From: an uncultured Eubacteriales bacterium
GTDB lineage: Bacteria > Bacillota > Clostridia > Oscillospirales > Acutalibacteraceae
Assembly: GCA_934463265.1 (NCBI GenBank)
Contig: CAKSIU010000001.1
Location: 186,001 to 250,000, forward strand
DNA length: 64,000 nt
Direction of reading: 5' to 3'
Made by a program: the position numbers and the translations under genes. Each line of letters begins with the position of its first letter. Position 1 is the stretch's first letter. The notes beneath the pieces were generated by a model that saw only the letters and a program-made list of their open reading frames with translations, was not told the origin of the DNA and did not search any database. Positions 34,783-45,035 of the stretch are shown here, one piece after another.

Positions 34783-35936
34783 TGATATATCTAGATAATG
34801 CAGCTACGACTTACCCAAAACCTCAAAGCGTAGCCAATGCAACATTATATGCACTGAAAAAACTCGGAGCAAATCCCGGAAGAAGCGGACATAATATGTC
34901 GATAAACGCAGCACTTGAAATTTATGAATGTAGAAAAGCTATAGCAAAATTTTTTAATGCAAAAGGTCCTGAATGTGTTGTTTTCACGTTAAACTGTACC
35001 CACGCAATAAATCTGGTTTTTAAGGGATTATTAAAATCCGGCGACCACGTTGTCATCTCGTGTTTGGAACATAATGCAATAACTCGGCCATTAAAAGCGT
35101 TGGAAGAAAAAGGCATAACATTTTCGGAAGCAAAAGTCTTTCCCGGAGATAACGAAGCGACACTTGATTCGTTTAGAAAAGCGATAAATTCAAAAACGGC
35201 ACTTATTGCCTGCACGCACGCGTCGAATGTTTGGGGGATTCGATTGCCTATTTCTCGAATTTGCGCAATGGCGCACGAATATGGAATTCCGATGTTGGTA
35301 GACGCCGCACAAAGTGCCGGACATATTCCGATAGACTTAAAAGAAACCAAAATTGATTATCTATGTTTGGCAGGGCACAAAGGACTTTATGGTCCGATGG
35401 GAACTGGAATTTTAATAACATCGCGAGGAGAAGACCTTCCCACGATAATAGAAGGCGGAACGGGAATAAATTCAGAAACGTACTTGCAAACGGACGTAAT
35501 GCCCGAAAAATTTGAAAGTGGTACGCAAAATTTAATCGGAATAGCAGGATTACACGCAGGCATAAAATTTTTAAACACGGCAAAAGTCGAAAAGATAGCG
35601 AAACATGAGCACGATTTAATAAATTATTTGTATGAAAGGCTGTCGGAACTTAAAAATGTTGAGCTGTATATGAGCAGGCCAGACCCGAAATATTTTGTTC
35701 CACTTTTGTCGTTTAATGTTGTCGGAATGCACAGTGAAAATGTCGGTGCGATTCTGAATAAACATCAAATTTATGTTCGTCCTGGACTGCATTGCGCACC
35801 TGCCGCACACAGATTTTGTGGAACTCTAGAGCGAGGAGTTGTGCGAGTTTGTCCGTCCGCGTTCACAAGAAAATCAGATATAGATGCGGTGGTTGAAGTA
35901 GTTAAAAAAAATAAAATAAAATTTAATATAAGATAA
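34782..35936 (+). CDS. Cysteine desulfurase family protein (class V aminotransferase)
   Basis: 384 residues. PLP lysine in LAGHKGLYGPMGTG (about residue 200), N-terminal YLDNAATTYPKP, and catalytic Cys in RPGLHCAPAAHR (about 335) followed by RVCPSAF. This is the SufS-like subgroup often found with DUF3343, sometimes among selenium-related genes; no selD or yedF is visible here. It probably removes sulfur (or selenium) from cysteine and passes it to the DUF3343 partner. Confidence 0.9.
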   Translation: MIYLDNAATTYPKPQSVANATLYALKKLGANPGRSGHNMSINAALEIYECRKAIAKFFNAKGPECVVFTLNCTHAINLVFKGLLKSGDHVVISCLEHNAITRPLKALEEKGITFSEAKVFPGDNEATLDSFRKAINSKTALIACTHASNVWGIRLPISRICAMAHEYGIPMLVDAAQSAGHIPIDLKETKIDYLCLAGHKGLYGPMGTGILITSRGEDLPTIIEGGTGINSETYLQTDVMPEKFESGTQNLIGIAGLHAGIKFLNTAKVEKIAKHEHDLINYLYERLSELKNVELYMSRPDPKYFVPLLSFNVVGMHSENVGAILNKHQIYVRPGLHCAPAAHRFCGTLERGVVRVCPSAFTRKSDIDAVVEVVKKNKIKFNIR

Positions 35937-36023
35937 AAAAACTTTTCATAACTAAATAAATATGCTAAAATTGTTATAGATTAAATTTAAAATAAGAGAA
36001 ATTCTCTCAGAAGGAAGAAAATA

Positions 36024-36914
36024 ATGGATTTTATCACGAATAGTTTGAATGCATTCTTTATTTTGATGAAAACTTTTACAATTTCTGATTTTCTTGATAT
36101 TTCTATTATGGCGTTTATCATTTACAGCTTTATTAAACTAATAAGGGAAACTAGAGCAAGTCAGCTAGTAAAGGGAATATTAATTTTAGTTATTGCGTAT
36201 ATTGCATCATTCCAATTTAATTTTCGAATGTTAAGTTTTTTATTAAACAAATTTTTCGAATTTGGAATAATTGTGCTTTTGGTTGTATTTCAGCCGGAGT
36301 TGCGCAGAGCACTTGAGCAGATAGGCAGAAGCAAAATAAGTCGCTATTGGACGTCGAGTGCACCCAATAGATATAATATAGCCTCTTATAAATTGCAGCA
36401 AAAATGTATTCATACCGTAGTTGATGCGATATTTTTATTGCAACAAACCAGAACGGGAGCGCTGATTGTTTTTGAAAGACAGACAAAGCTTGGTGATATT
36501 ATTAATACCGGAACTATTTTGCGAGCAAAGCCATCTGTGCCGATTATAGGAAATATATTCTTTAATAAAGCCCCTCTTCACGATGGAGCAATGGTTATTC
36601 GAGGTTCAGCAGTATATGCAGCGGGTTGCATTTTACCTTTGACTAAGAATGAAAATGTCAGCCTGGATATCGGAACAAGACATCGTGCGGCACTAGGAAT
36701 AAGTGAGATTTCCGACGCGATTGCAGTTGTAGTTTCTGAGGAAAATGGAAAGATTTCTACCGCGATGAACGGCGTTTTGACTAGAAATTATGAAAAAGAA
36801 GATTTAATTAAGCTGCTAGAAAAAAACATACTTTTAGGCTTTGAAGAATCGAAGGTAAAAAGTCAGTTTATAAGTTCTATAATGAGGAAAAAAAATGAAA
36901 ATAAAAAGATTTAA
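36024..36914 (+). CDS. cdaA: Diadenylate cyclase (c-di-AMP synthase)
   Basis: 296 residues. Three N-terminal TM helices (about 10-80) and a DisA_N catalytic domain with the two signature motifs PLHDGAMVI (DGA near 187) and GTRHRAALG (RHR near 221). Makes c-di-AMP from two ATP, controlling potassium and osmolyte transport and cell-wall homeostasis. AGAAGGAAG precedes ATG. The 3' end overlaps cdaR by 20 bases. Confidence 0.97.
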   Translation: MDFITNSLNAFFILMKTFTISDFLDISIMAFIIYSFIKLIRETRASQLVKGILILVIAYIASFQFNFRMLSFLLNKFFEFGIIVLLVVFQPELRRALEQIGRSKISRYWTSSAPNRYNIASYKLQQKCIHTVVDAIFLLQQTRTGALIVFERQTKLGDIINTGTILRAKPSVPIIGNIFFNKAPLHDGAMVIRGSAVYAAGCILPLTKNENVSLDIGTRHRAALGISEISDAIAVVVSEENGKISTAMNGVLTRNYEKEDLIKLLEKNILLGFEESKVKSQFISSIMRKKNENKKI

Positions 36915-38166
36915 TTTAGGTCGGCTATTTTATAATAATAAAGTTGTTATGCTTTTTTCTGTGATAATTGCGTTTATTTTTTGGATTATTCTGTCAACAA
37001 GTGCTTCAGAATCTACAACGAAACTGATTACTGACATACCGATTAGTGTTTCATTGTCAGAGAGTGCGAAAGAAAGCGGACTTGCAGTCTTTGGAACAGA
37101 TGACATTAAGGCAGAAGTTTCTGTTACCGGAAATAGGTTGATTTTAGGACAGCTTTCAAAGAGCGATATTCAAATTACAGCGCAGCAGTCTGCGAATATG
37201 ATAAATTCTACAGGAAAATATACATTAGAATTGTCAGCGAAAAAAAATAGCATATTGACTGATTATGAATTTTCTTCGAGTGTTTCACCTAAATTTGTTA
37301 CAGTAGTTGTTGATAGGTATAAAAGTCAAACTTTTGACATAACGCCGAACATAAAATTTACTGCCGATACAGATTATTTTGTTGCACCAATTGCGTTGTC
37401 GGAGCCACAAGTAACTGTTTCTGGGCCAGAATCGCTTGTTTCGAGTATTGCAAGTGTTACTGTAGAGGAAAATATTTCAGGAACATTGACAAAAACAACT
37501 GACTTGAACGATTTGCCAATATATTTATTTGATAACAACGGTAACAAAATTAACATGAAAAATTTAACAATGAGTGTTACAAAAGTTAATGCAAATATCA
37601 CAGTTCTTCAGCGCAAATTTGTGAACGTTGTGCCAGAGTTTACTTCGGTTCCAAGTGGGCTTAATATGAAAAATTTATCGATGCAAGTGTCGCCTAATAA
37701 AATTGAAATCGCAGCACCTAATGAAGTAATAAACAGCCTAAATTCGGTATCTTTGGAACCAATTGATTTATCTCAGGTAAATCTGGAACACGGCCAGTTT
37801 GAACAAGAAATAAAGCTTCCAAGTGACTGCAGAAATCTCTGCAATACCTATAATGCAACCGTTAAATTAAACTTGTTAGGTTTTCAAAGTCGAACAGTAA
37901 TCGTGAAAAATATTAAATTTAAAAATTTACCCGAGGACAAATTAGCAACTTCGCATACGTCCAGCTTGCCAGTTCAAGTAATGGGTCCGTTATCGCAGTT
38001 GAGGTCGTTGTCAGAAGATGACATTTCTGTGGAAGTTGATTTGTCGGGAAAAGAAGAGTTTATTGGCCGAACGCAAATGCCAGCAAAAATTATTTTTAAT
38101 TCATACTCAAATAAGTGTTGGGCGTATGGTTCCTATAACATAAACATTGGAATAACCAAAAAATAA
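36895..38166 (+). CDS. cdaR: YbbR-domain regulator of diadenylate cyclase
   Basis: 423 residues. One N-terminal TM (about 18-36, VVMLFSVIIAFIFWIIL), then four extracytoplasmic YbbR repeats (recurring ISG/VSGPESLV-type motifs and V-x-V-D strands). CdaR binds and tunes CdaA. Here glmM does not follow, unlike in many Firmicutes. A hairpin of the GCGRTATAGT family starts directly at the stop codon. A remnant of another allele of its 3' end lies at 34276. Confidence 0.95.
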   Translation: MKIKRFNLGRLFYNNKVVMLFSVIIAFIFWIILSTSASESTTKLITDIPISVSLSESAKESGLAVFGTDDIKAEVSVTGNRLILGQLSKSDIQITAQQSANMINSTGKYTLELSAKKNSILTDYEFSSSVSPKFVTVVVDRYKSQTFDITPNIKFTADTDYFVAPIALSEPQVTVSGPESLVSSIASVTVEENISGTLTKTTDLNDLPIYLFDNNGNKINMKNLTMSVTKVNANITVLQRKFVNVVPEFTSVPSGLNMKNLSMQVSPNKIEIAAPNEVINSLNSVSLEPIDLSQVNLEHGQFEQEIKLPSDCRNLCNTYNATVKLNLLGFQSRTVIVKNIKFKNLPEDKLATSHTSSLPVQVMGPLSQLRSLSEDDISVEVDLSGKEEFIGRTQMPAKIIFNSYSNKCWAYGSYNINIGITKK

Positions 38167-38212
38167 ATATAGCCCCGGCGCCGCACTATACCGCGCGGCG
38201 CCGGGGCTGTAT
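38167..38212. repeat. GC-rich hairpin with conserved apical loop (copy A)
   Basis: Twelve perfect GC pairs (AGCCCCGGCGCC and complement) plus four flanking AT pairs enclose the 14-base core 38183-38196; read on the minus strand it is GCGCGGTATAGTGC. It lies between convergent cdaR and the M18 peptidase gene without a proper T-tract. Confidence 0.85.
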
Positions 38213-38229
38213 AATTCTGAGTAAATTTT

Positions 38230-39669
38230 TTATTTCGTGCTAGTATTAAAGAATGCAAAAACAGCCTTGTAAGCCATAAAAACGTCCAATTTGGAAACGA
38301 CTTCAAAGGGCGCGTGCATGGACAAAACCGGAACACCTAAGTCAACAACATTGACATTCAAATTGGCCATATATTTAGCAATAGTTCCGCCGCCGCCAGC
38401 ATCGACTTTGCCGAGTTCGCCGGTTTGCCAAAGAATATTATTCTTTTCGAGAAAAGTTCTAACATAGCCCATAAATTCAGCGGAAGCGTCAGAAGTGTCG
38501 AATTTTCCGCCGCTGCCGGTGTATTTAGTAATAACGACGCCGTTATTTAAATAGCAACTGTTTGCCTGGTCGTAAACCGAGCTATAAGTTGGGTCAAAAG
38601 CAGCATTGACATCGGCTGACAAGCATTTTGAATTTGATAAAACGTGCCTGCATGTGACTTTATCTGTGCTAGCGAGGTCCTCAATAAAATATTTAAAAAA
38701 TGCAGATTTCATGCCTGTATTGCCATCGCTGCCGGTTTCTTCCTTGTCGGCTAAAATAGTTATAATGGTATTTTCTGGAATTTCGCTATAATCTAAAATA
38801 GCCATCAAAGAAGGATAAGCACAGACCCTGTCATCATGACCGTAAGCGCCAACCATGCTTCTGTCGAAGCCAACGTCATGAGCTTTAAAAACAGGAACCA
38901 GCTCAAGCTCAGCAGATAAGAAATCTGATTCGACGATGCCATATTTTTGATTCAAAATTTTCATAATATTCAGCTTTATAAGTTCAGAGCCTTTACCCGA
39001 TTTGAAAGGCCGGCTACCGACTAAAATATTTAAGTTTTCTGCATCGATGGCTTTTTGCAGAGGCTTTGTCATTTGCTCTTTAGCAAGATGAGGCAATAAG
39101 TCTGTAACGCAAAAAACGGGGTCGTTTTCGTCTTCTCCAATTCTGACGTCAACAGAAGAACCGTCTTTTTTGACGATTTTTCCATGTAAAGACAGTGGAA
39201 TAGTCGTCCATTGATATTTTTTAATTCCACCGTAATAGTGAGTTTTGAGCAAAGCCAAGTCGCTTGCTTCGTAGAGCGGAATTGGTTTTATGTCTAAACG
39301 GGGAGAATCTATATGAGCGACGGTAATTTTAGCACCGTCTTTAACGCCTTTTTTACCGATAATAGCAAGCACTATAGATTTCCCTCTGTTAACATAATAA
39401 ACTTTATCGCCTGGCTTATAATTTTTGTTGGAATCAAACTCAGAAAAACCGGATTTTTGAGCCATACTCATAGCACAAGCGACAGCTTCACGTTCTGTTT
39501 TTGCAATGTCAAGAAAAGCCTTATAACCCTCGCAAAAATTATCTGCCTGACTTATTTGTTCTTCATTCATCTGCAAAGCGCTGTGTTTTTTGGACATAAA
39601 CAGACTTTCTCTCAATAGTTCGGTTTCGGATTTTTCATCATTTTTTGAGTGACTTTCGTTAATAAACAT
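38230..39669 (-). CDS. M18-family aminopeptidase
   Basis: 479 residues, cytosolic dinuclear zinc aminopeptidase (aspartyl aminopeptidase/ApeB type). Metal and active-site segments: TVAHIDSPRLDIKP, VGAYGHDDRVCAYPSL, LADKEETGSDGNTG, and a C-terminal VLSMHAPFEV. AAAGGG precedes ATG 39669. The peptidase trims N-terminal acidic or hydrophobic residues; exact preference cannot be told. It starts 15 bases after the lytic transglycosylase stop. Confidence 0.93.
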   Translation of the reverse strand: MFINESHSKNDEKSETELLRESLFMSKKHSALQMNEEQISQADNFCEGYKAFLDIAKTEREAVACAMSMAQKSGFSEFDSNKNYKPGDKVYYVNRGKSIVLAIIGKKGVKDGAKITVAHIDSPRLDIKPIPLYEASDLALLKTHYYGGIKKYQWTTIPLSLHGKIVKKDGSSVDVRIGEDENDPVFCVTDLLPHLAKEQMTKPLQKAIDAENLNILVGSRPFKSGKGSELIKLNIMKILNQKYGIVESDFLSAELELVPVFKAHDVGFDRSMVGAYGHDDRVCAYPSLMAILDYSEIPENTIITILADKEETGSDGNTGMKSAFFKYFIEDLASTDKVTCRHVLSNSKCLSADVNAAFDPTYSSVYDQANSCYLNNGVVITKYTGSGGKFDTSDASAEFMGYVRTFLEKNNILWQTGELGKVDAGGGGTIAKYMANLNVNVVDLGVPVLSMHAPFEVVSKLDVFMAYKAVFAFFNTSTK

Positions 39670-39684
39670 AGATAATCAACCCTT

Positions 39685-40251
39685 TCAGTAATTTTTGAAG
39701 TACAAGTTTTTATACATCCTGCGGCATTCCAAAACATTTTCGACGTAGACAGCAGTATCCGGATAAGGAATTTTTTTCAAAACCTTACCATCGCAAGAAT
39801 ATTGTGAATTTTTAAGCCATTTATCCACTGTTCCGATGCCAGCATTATATGCACAAATTACCTCAATAATGCTATTATACCTCTTTTTGAGAATAGATAA
39901 AAGATAAGTTCCATATTTTATGTTAGTTTTGGGGTCTTTCAGGTGGCCAACGTCCAAATGAGGCATCAAGTGGTGTGTTTGTAACCAGTCAAAAGTTTCG
40001 GGCATAACCTGCATCAAGCCGATTGCTCCTACATTAGATTCAGCATCCTCCCGAAAATTACTTTCTGATTTAATCACAGCTAAAATTAATTCTTTTTCCA
40101 CGTTATATTTTTCAGAATTTTCCTTTACATAGTCATAATATTGCAGCTGATAAGCTTTTTTAAAAAAGAATTCATAGCTTTCAAAAAGCAAAAAACTTGT
40201 AAAAAGCAGTGATAAAAATCCCAAAAGTAAAATTTTGTAATTAGCTTTCAT
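39685..40251 (-). CDS. Membrane-anchored lytic transglycosylase (SLT domain)
   Basis: 188 residues. N-terminal TM anchor (about 6-24), then a Slt-type domain: catalytic Glu in AVIKSESNF (about residue 64), GAIGLMQVMPETFDWL, and the AYNAGIGTVDKWL motif. It cleaves peptidoglycan glycan strands with 1,6-anhydro ring formation outside the cell. It probably shares a transcript with the downstream M18 gene. Confidence 0.92.
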   Translation of the reverse strand: MKANYKILLLGFLSLLFTSFLLFESYEFFFKKAYQLQYYDYVKENSEKYNVEKELILAVIKSESNFREDAESNVGAIGLMQVMPETFDWLQTHHLMPHLDVGHLKDPKTNIKYGTYLLSILKKRYNSIIEVICAYNAGIGTVDKWLKNSQYSCDGKVLKKIPYPDTAVYVENVLECRRMYKNLYFKNY

Positions 40252-40318
40252 TATTTTCCCCGATTATTTTGCAAAAGTTTAAATAAAACCTCATCAAAGT
40301 TTATTTATGCCACAAAAG

Positions 40319-41344
40319 TTAAAGATTTATTATATTAAATCCAGCAGCACGAATTAATCTGTTATAAACCGCAAGTCCTATACCTTCTTTAGCCGGACAT
40401 CTGGAGTAAACCACATCAATATTGCTCATTTTATCTATTTCTCGAAGTGCGTCAAAAAGCATTTCTGCCTGAGACTTTAAGTCATTTTCCCTGCCGAAAG
40501 TTATTGATGCGGACGTTTTTAAATCTTTCACATCTTCGTCATAACAAAGTGCCGCAACATTATTACTTGCATGGCTGTTTACATAATTTATATATTTTTC
40601 GCGGCTGCCGTTTAGAATTATAACTTTTGCTTTTGGCGCATAATGTTTATACTTCATTCCAGGCGACAATGGCTTTGAGTTTTCGTCAAGCTTGCTTAAA
40701 ACAGCCACATCAATTTCAACATCGCCAAGAACATTTCTCAGCTGTTCCAAAGTTACTGCTCCTGGGCGCAAAATTTTTGGATTATCGGTGCACAAAGATA
40801 TAACTGTAGATTCCACTCCTACATTACAAGTTCCCGCGTCGACAATCGCGTCGATTTTTCCAAATAAATCCGCAATAACGTGCGCTGTCTTTGTCGGACT
40901 GGGACTTCCGGAAAGATTTGCAGAGGGCGCAGCCAATGGACATCCAGAATCTTTGATTATTTTTCGCGCAACGGAATTAGCCGGAAACCGTATAGCAACA
41001 GAATCGAGTCCGCCGCTGATAATATTGGGAATCACGCGAGATTTTTTTAAAATCATGGTTAAAGGGCCAGGCCAAAACGCGTCAGCCAATTTTTGCGCTT
41101 TGGAAGGAAACTCGCTTACCAAATTATATATTTCATCTATCTCCGAAATATGCACAATTAGAGGATTATCGCTTGGGCGCCCCTTCGCAGCGAAAATTTT
41201 TTGAACAGCAGCTTCATTTAGCGCATTGGCCGCCAAACCGTAGACAGTTTCCGTAGGAATGGCAACGAGTCCGCCAGACTTTAATATTTGGGCGGCAACG
41301 GCAACGTCTTTTTCGGACAGTATTTGAGTTTTAATTTTACACAT
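40319..41344 (-). CDS. ywlC: Threonylcarbamoyl-AMP synthase (Sua5/YwlC type)
   Basis: 341 residues, the long form with YrdC domain (1-205, IPTETVYGLAANA, KGRPSDNPLIVH, PSANLSGSPSPT) and a C-terminal Sua5 domain after the linker SPGMKYKHYAPK. It makes threonylcarbamoyl-AMP for t6A37 of ANN-decoding tRNAs. It lies ten bases downstream of prfA, the common Firmicutes arrangement. Confidence 0.95.
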   Translation of the reverse strand: MCKIKTQILSEKDVAVAAQILKSGGLVAIPTETVYGLAANALNEAAVQKIFAAKGRPSDNPLIVHISEIDEIYNLVSEFPSKAQKLADAFWPGPLTMILKKSRVIPNIISGGLDSVAIRFPANSVARKIIKDSGCPLAAPSANLSGSPSPTKTAHVIADLFGKIDAIVDAGTCNVGVESTVISLCTDNPKILRPGAVTLEQLRNVLGDVEIDVAVLSKLDENSKPLSPGMKYKHYAPKAKVIILNGSREKYINYVNSHASNNVAALCYDEDVKDLKTSASITFGRENDLKSQAEMLFDALREIDKMSNIDVVYSRCPAKEGIGLAVYNRLIRAAGFNIINL

Positions 41345-41353
41345 TTTAAATTT

Positions 41354-42436
41354 TTAATCTCTGCCTTCCATAGAACTTTCCAATTTTGCAGCTCTGTCCG
41401 CCGTGATTAAAGCATCAATTACCTCGTCGATATTTCCGTTTAAAATGTCCTCTAATCGGTACAAAGTCAATCCGATTCGGTGGTCAGTGAGTCTTCCTTG
41501 AGGATAATTATATGTTCTGATACGTTCAGAGCGGTCGCCGGTGCCAACTTGAGTTTTTCTTTCTTGAGCCATCGCATCGGTTTGTTCCTGCATTTTAGCC
41601 TCTAAAAGTCTGGATTTTAAAACTTTCATAGCCTTATCTTTGTTTTTGTACTGACTGCGTTCATCCTGACATTCAACCACGACGCCTGTAGGAATGTGAG
41701 TAATTCTGATAGCAGATTCGGTTTTGTTAATGTGCTGACCGCCGGCACCACTGGCACGAAATGTATCGATTTGCAAATCAGCGGGATTAATTTCGATTTC
41801 GACGTCTTTAGCTTCTGGCAAAACGGCGACAGTAACCGTAGAAGTGTGAATACGCCCTTGAGCTTCGGTTTCGGGAACTCTTTGCACGCGGTGCACACCG
41901 CTCTCATATTTTAAACGAGAATAAGCGCCCTCTCCGGAAATCATAAAGCTAATTTCCTTATATCCACCGAGTTCAGTTTCATTAGCGTTTAAGATTTCGG
42001 TTTTCCATCCCTTACTTTCAGCGTACATGCTGTACATTCTAAACAGCACGCCGGAGAACAAAGCTGCTTCTTCACCGCCGGCGCCTCCACGAATTTCCAT
42101 AATAACATTTCGGTCATCGTTTGGGTCTTTGGGCAGCAGCAAAATTTTAAGTTCATCGGATATTTTTTCGATAGCCGTTCTGGATTCTTCAAGTTCAGTT
42201 TCGACCATTTCTTTAAAATCTTTGTCCAAACCGCCGTCATTTAAGAGTTGTTTGGCTTCCTCGGCATTATTTTTTGCTTTTTTATATTCATCGTATTTTT
42301 CTACAATCGGAATTAAATTTTTTTGTTCTTTCATAAGAGCCTTATATTTTTCCTGATCAGAAACAATATTTGGGTCGTATAGCATCTGGTTTATTTCGTC
42401 ATTTCTTTTTTTAAAAACCTCTAATTTATCGAACAA
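41354..42436 (-). CDS. prfA: Peptide chain release factor 1
   Basis: 360 residues. The GGQ motif is at about residue 233 ([15 protein letters not shown]) and a codon-recognition segment precedes it near 185; releases peptides at UAA and UAG. TTG 42436 is about seven bases after GAGGTGA. prmC, which methylates the GGQ glutamine, is 5 kb away at 47569 rather than adjacent. Confidence 0.97.
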   Translation of the reverse strand: MFDKLEVFKKRNDEINQMLYDPNIVSDQEKYKALMKEQKNLIPIVEKYDEYKKAKNNAEEAKQLLNDGGLDKDFKEMVETELEESRTAIEKISDELKILLLPKDPNDDRNVIMEIRGGAGGEEAALFSGVLFRMYSMYAESKGWKTEILNANETELGGYKEISFMISGEGAYSRLKYESGVHRVQRVPETEAQGRIHTSTVTVAVLPEAKDVEIEINPADLQIDTFRASGAGGQHINKTESAIRITHIPTGVVVECQDERSQYKNKDKAMKVLKSRLLEAKMQEQTDAMAQERKTQVGTGDRSERIRTYNYPQGRLTDHRIGLTLYRLEDILNGNIDEVIDALITADRAAKLESSMEGRD

Positions 42437-42451
42437 AATCGGGTCACCTCT

Positions 42452-42643
42452 CTAATTATCAAATTTTTGTCTTAATATTTTTTTTATATTTTTTTCAATT
42501 TTAGAACGTTTCACCATAAATTCATGTTGACAAGTAGTGCAACGTAGTTTAAAGTCCATTCCTGAGCGCAAAACCAAAAAAAATTTCCCTTTACAAGGAT
42601 GTGGCTTTCTCATTTCGAGCAAATCGCCAACTTTGACGTCCAA
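42452..42643 (-). CDS. DUF951 family small zinc-ribbon-like protein
   Basis: 63 residues. Family pattern: VKVGDLLEMRKPHPCKG, then LRCTTCQHEFMVKRSKIEK, with four Cys/His positions that may bind zinc. Function unknown. TTG 42643 is seven bases after GGTGGTGA and gives the normal family length; the longer frame up to 42715 adds a hydrophobic stretch absent from the family. It lies just upstream of prfA and is likely co-transcribed. Confidence 0.85.
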   Translation of the reverse strand: MDVKVGDLLEMRKPHPCKGKFFLVLRSGMDFKLRCTTCQHEFMVKRSKIEKNIKKILRQKFDN

Positions 42644-42740
42644 AAAAACATCACCACCAGACAAATAATAAGACGCAATCAAATTAATTATAACATTTTT
42701 GAGTATACACGGCAAACGTTTCCTGAAAAAATCTTAATAT

Positions 42741-42784
42741 AAAAAATAACCGCCTGCAGAACCTGCTCCTTCTGCCGACGGCTT
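42741..42784 (-). terminator. Terminator after gap
   Basis: Minus strand stem CCGTCGGCAG/CTGCAGGCGG (10 pairs, one mismatch, one G-T), 12-base loop, then TTATTTTTT. Confidence 0.8.
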
Positions 42785-42793
42785 TTATTAAAT

Positions 42794-43849
<1,056 letters not shown>

Positions 43850-43859
43850 TCAAAAACGA

Positions 43860-43888
43860 ATAATATGCATAAAATCGCGGATTAACAA
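43860..43888 (-). promoter_or_regulatory. gap promoter
   Basis: Minus strand TTGTTA (43888-43883), 17-base spacer, TATTAT (43865-43860), about 45 bases upstream of gap and directly after the stop codon of the preceding gene. Confidence 0.55.
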
Positions 43889-43892
43889 GGGT

Positions 43893-44894
43893 TTATTCTC
43901 TGACAGAGCGTTCTTTCTGAGCGTTTTCATTTTTTATGTCCTCAATTAATCTGTCAACCTCGGCCATGTCCGCTGTTTGAGAAGCTAAATTTTCATTTTT
44001 ACTGGTATTATCAGCTGTAGAAACATTTTCAGCGACGGGTTCAGTCGTTGCAACATTTTCATTAGTATTATCATCGAGCTTTTCTGTAACAGGTTCCTCA
44101 TTAACAAGACCTTTGCCAGTTTTTGTAGCCAAAAGTATGAAGAATATATAGACGATCAAGACTATTTCCGTCATAATTGCAACGATTACGCGCAAACTTA
44201 ACTCGCTGCGGGTATCCATAGAAACCGCAATGTAATTTGTTAAAGAGACCGTCATAAATAATGCGGCTGAAAATCCGAAGTAAAACAACTTTTTAAAAGT
44301 AGCACAGCTAAACAAACCTGCAAAAAGTCGGGCTTGAGCGAATAAAAAGAACAACAAAAATATTTTAGCCAAAGAGTGAGAAACATTGGATATGTCGGTA
44401 GGAATGGAGTTGTATTCAAAAAAGAGCTTCAAAAGTTTGGCCAAAATCCATAATGTAGGAGCTAAAGCTAATAAACGGTATTTATCAAAGTAATTTTTTT
44501 CCTGAATAAAGTTCAGTCCAATCAAAATAAAAGCGATGCCGGCCAAAATACCCAAAGCCCCGGCAAGCAAATTTACCCAGTCATTGTCGCCACCAAGATA
44601 AGCTTTGATTTCATAAACGGAGCTCCAAATGGCAAAAATGGCGGTTATCATAGAAATTAAGCCGTTAAAAATATTCTTTTTAAGAACAAAAACATCAGGA
44701 GCGTCTTTTGAAAGATAACTCAGAATAAGTATAATTGCGAAAGCCACTGCAGCAACGACAAAACATATCATTTCAAAGTTATCCCATTGAACTCTGACAG
44801 CGGCGTTTCCTATGGAAAAAATTTGATATATGCGCAAACCCATAATTGCGAAAAAAGATAAAATAAAAGGAACCCAATTAAATTTTAACTTCAT
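43893..44894 (-). CDS. Unrecognised multi-pass membrane protein with charged C-terminal tail
   Basis: 333 residues. About eight hydrophobic segments between residues 5 and 250, then a hydrophilic tail (about 260-333) rich in T, E, N and D with repeats of the type TEPVAENVSTAD. No family recognised. ATG 44894 lies seven bases after GGAGGT, so the TTG at 44909 is not the start. It stands between gap and spoIID; no functional hint from context. Confidence 0.75.
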   Translation of the reverse strand: MKLKFNWVPFILSFFAIMGLRIYQIFSIGNAAVRVQWDNFEMICFVVAAVAFAIILILSYLSKDAPDVFVLKKNIFNGLISMITAIFAIWSSVYEIKAYLGGDNDWVNLLAGALGILAGIAFILIGLNFIQEKNYFDKYRLLALAPTLWILAKLLKLFFEYNSIPTDISNVSHSLAKIFLLFFLFAQARLFAGLFSCATFKKLFYFGFSAALFMTVSLTNYIAVSMDTRSELSLRVIVAIMTEIVLIVYIFFILLATKTGKGLVNEEPVTEKLDDNTNENVATTEPVAENVSTADNTSKNENLASQTADMAEVDRLIEDIKNENAQKERSVRE

Positions 44895-45035
44895 GTATGT
44901 TACCTCCAAAAAATATTTAATTAATCTAATTTTACCGCTAAAAAAGCGATTTGTAAAGAGAGTAACACAAAATGTTTTATCATAATTTATAAAAAATCAT
45001 AATAAAATAAAATAAAAAAGGATGATTTATTAATT

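Noticed and set aside
39370..39383. GCACTATAG inside the M18 peptidase gene, similar to the hairpin core
   Set aside because: It has no flanking complementary arms and lies in conserved coding sequence.
42644..42715. Extended N-terminus of the DUF951 protein
   Set aside because: The extra residues are not part of the family, and TTG 42643 has an ideal SD.
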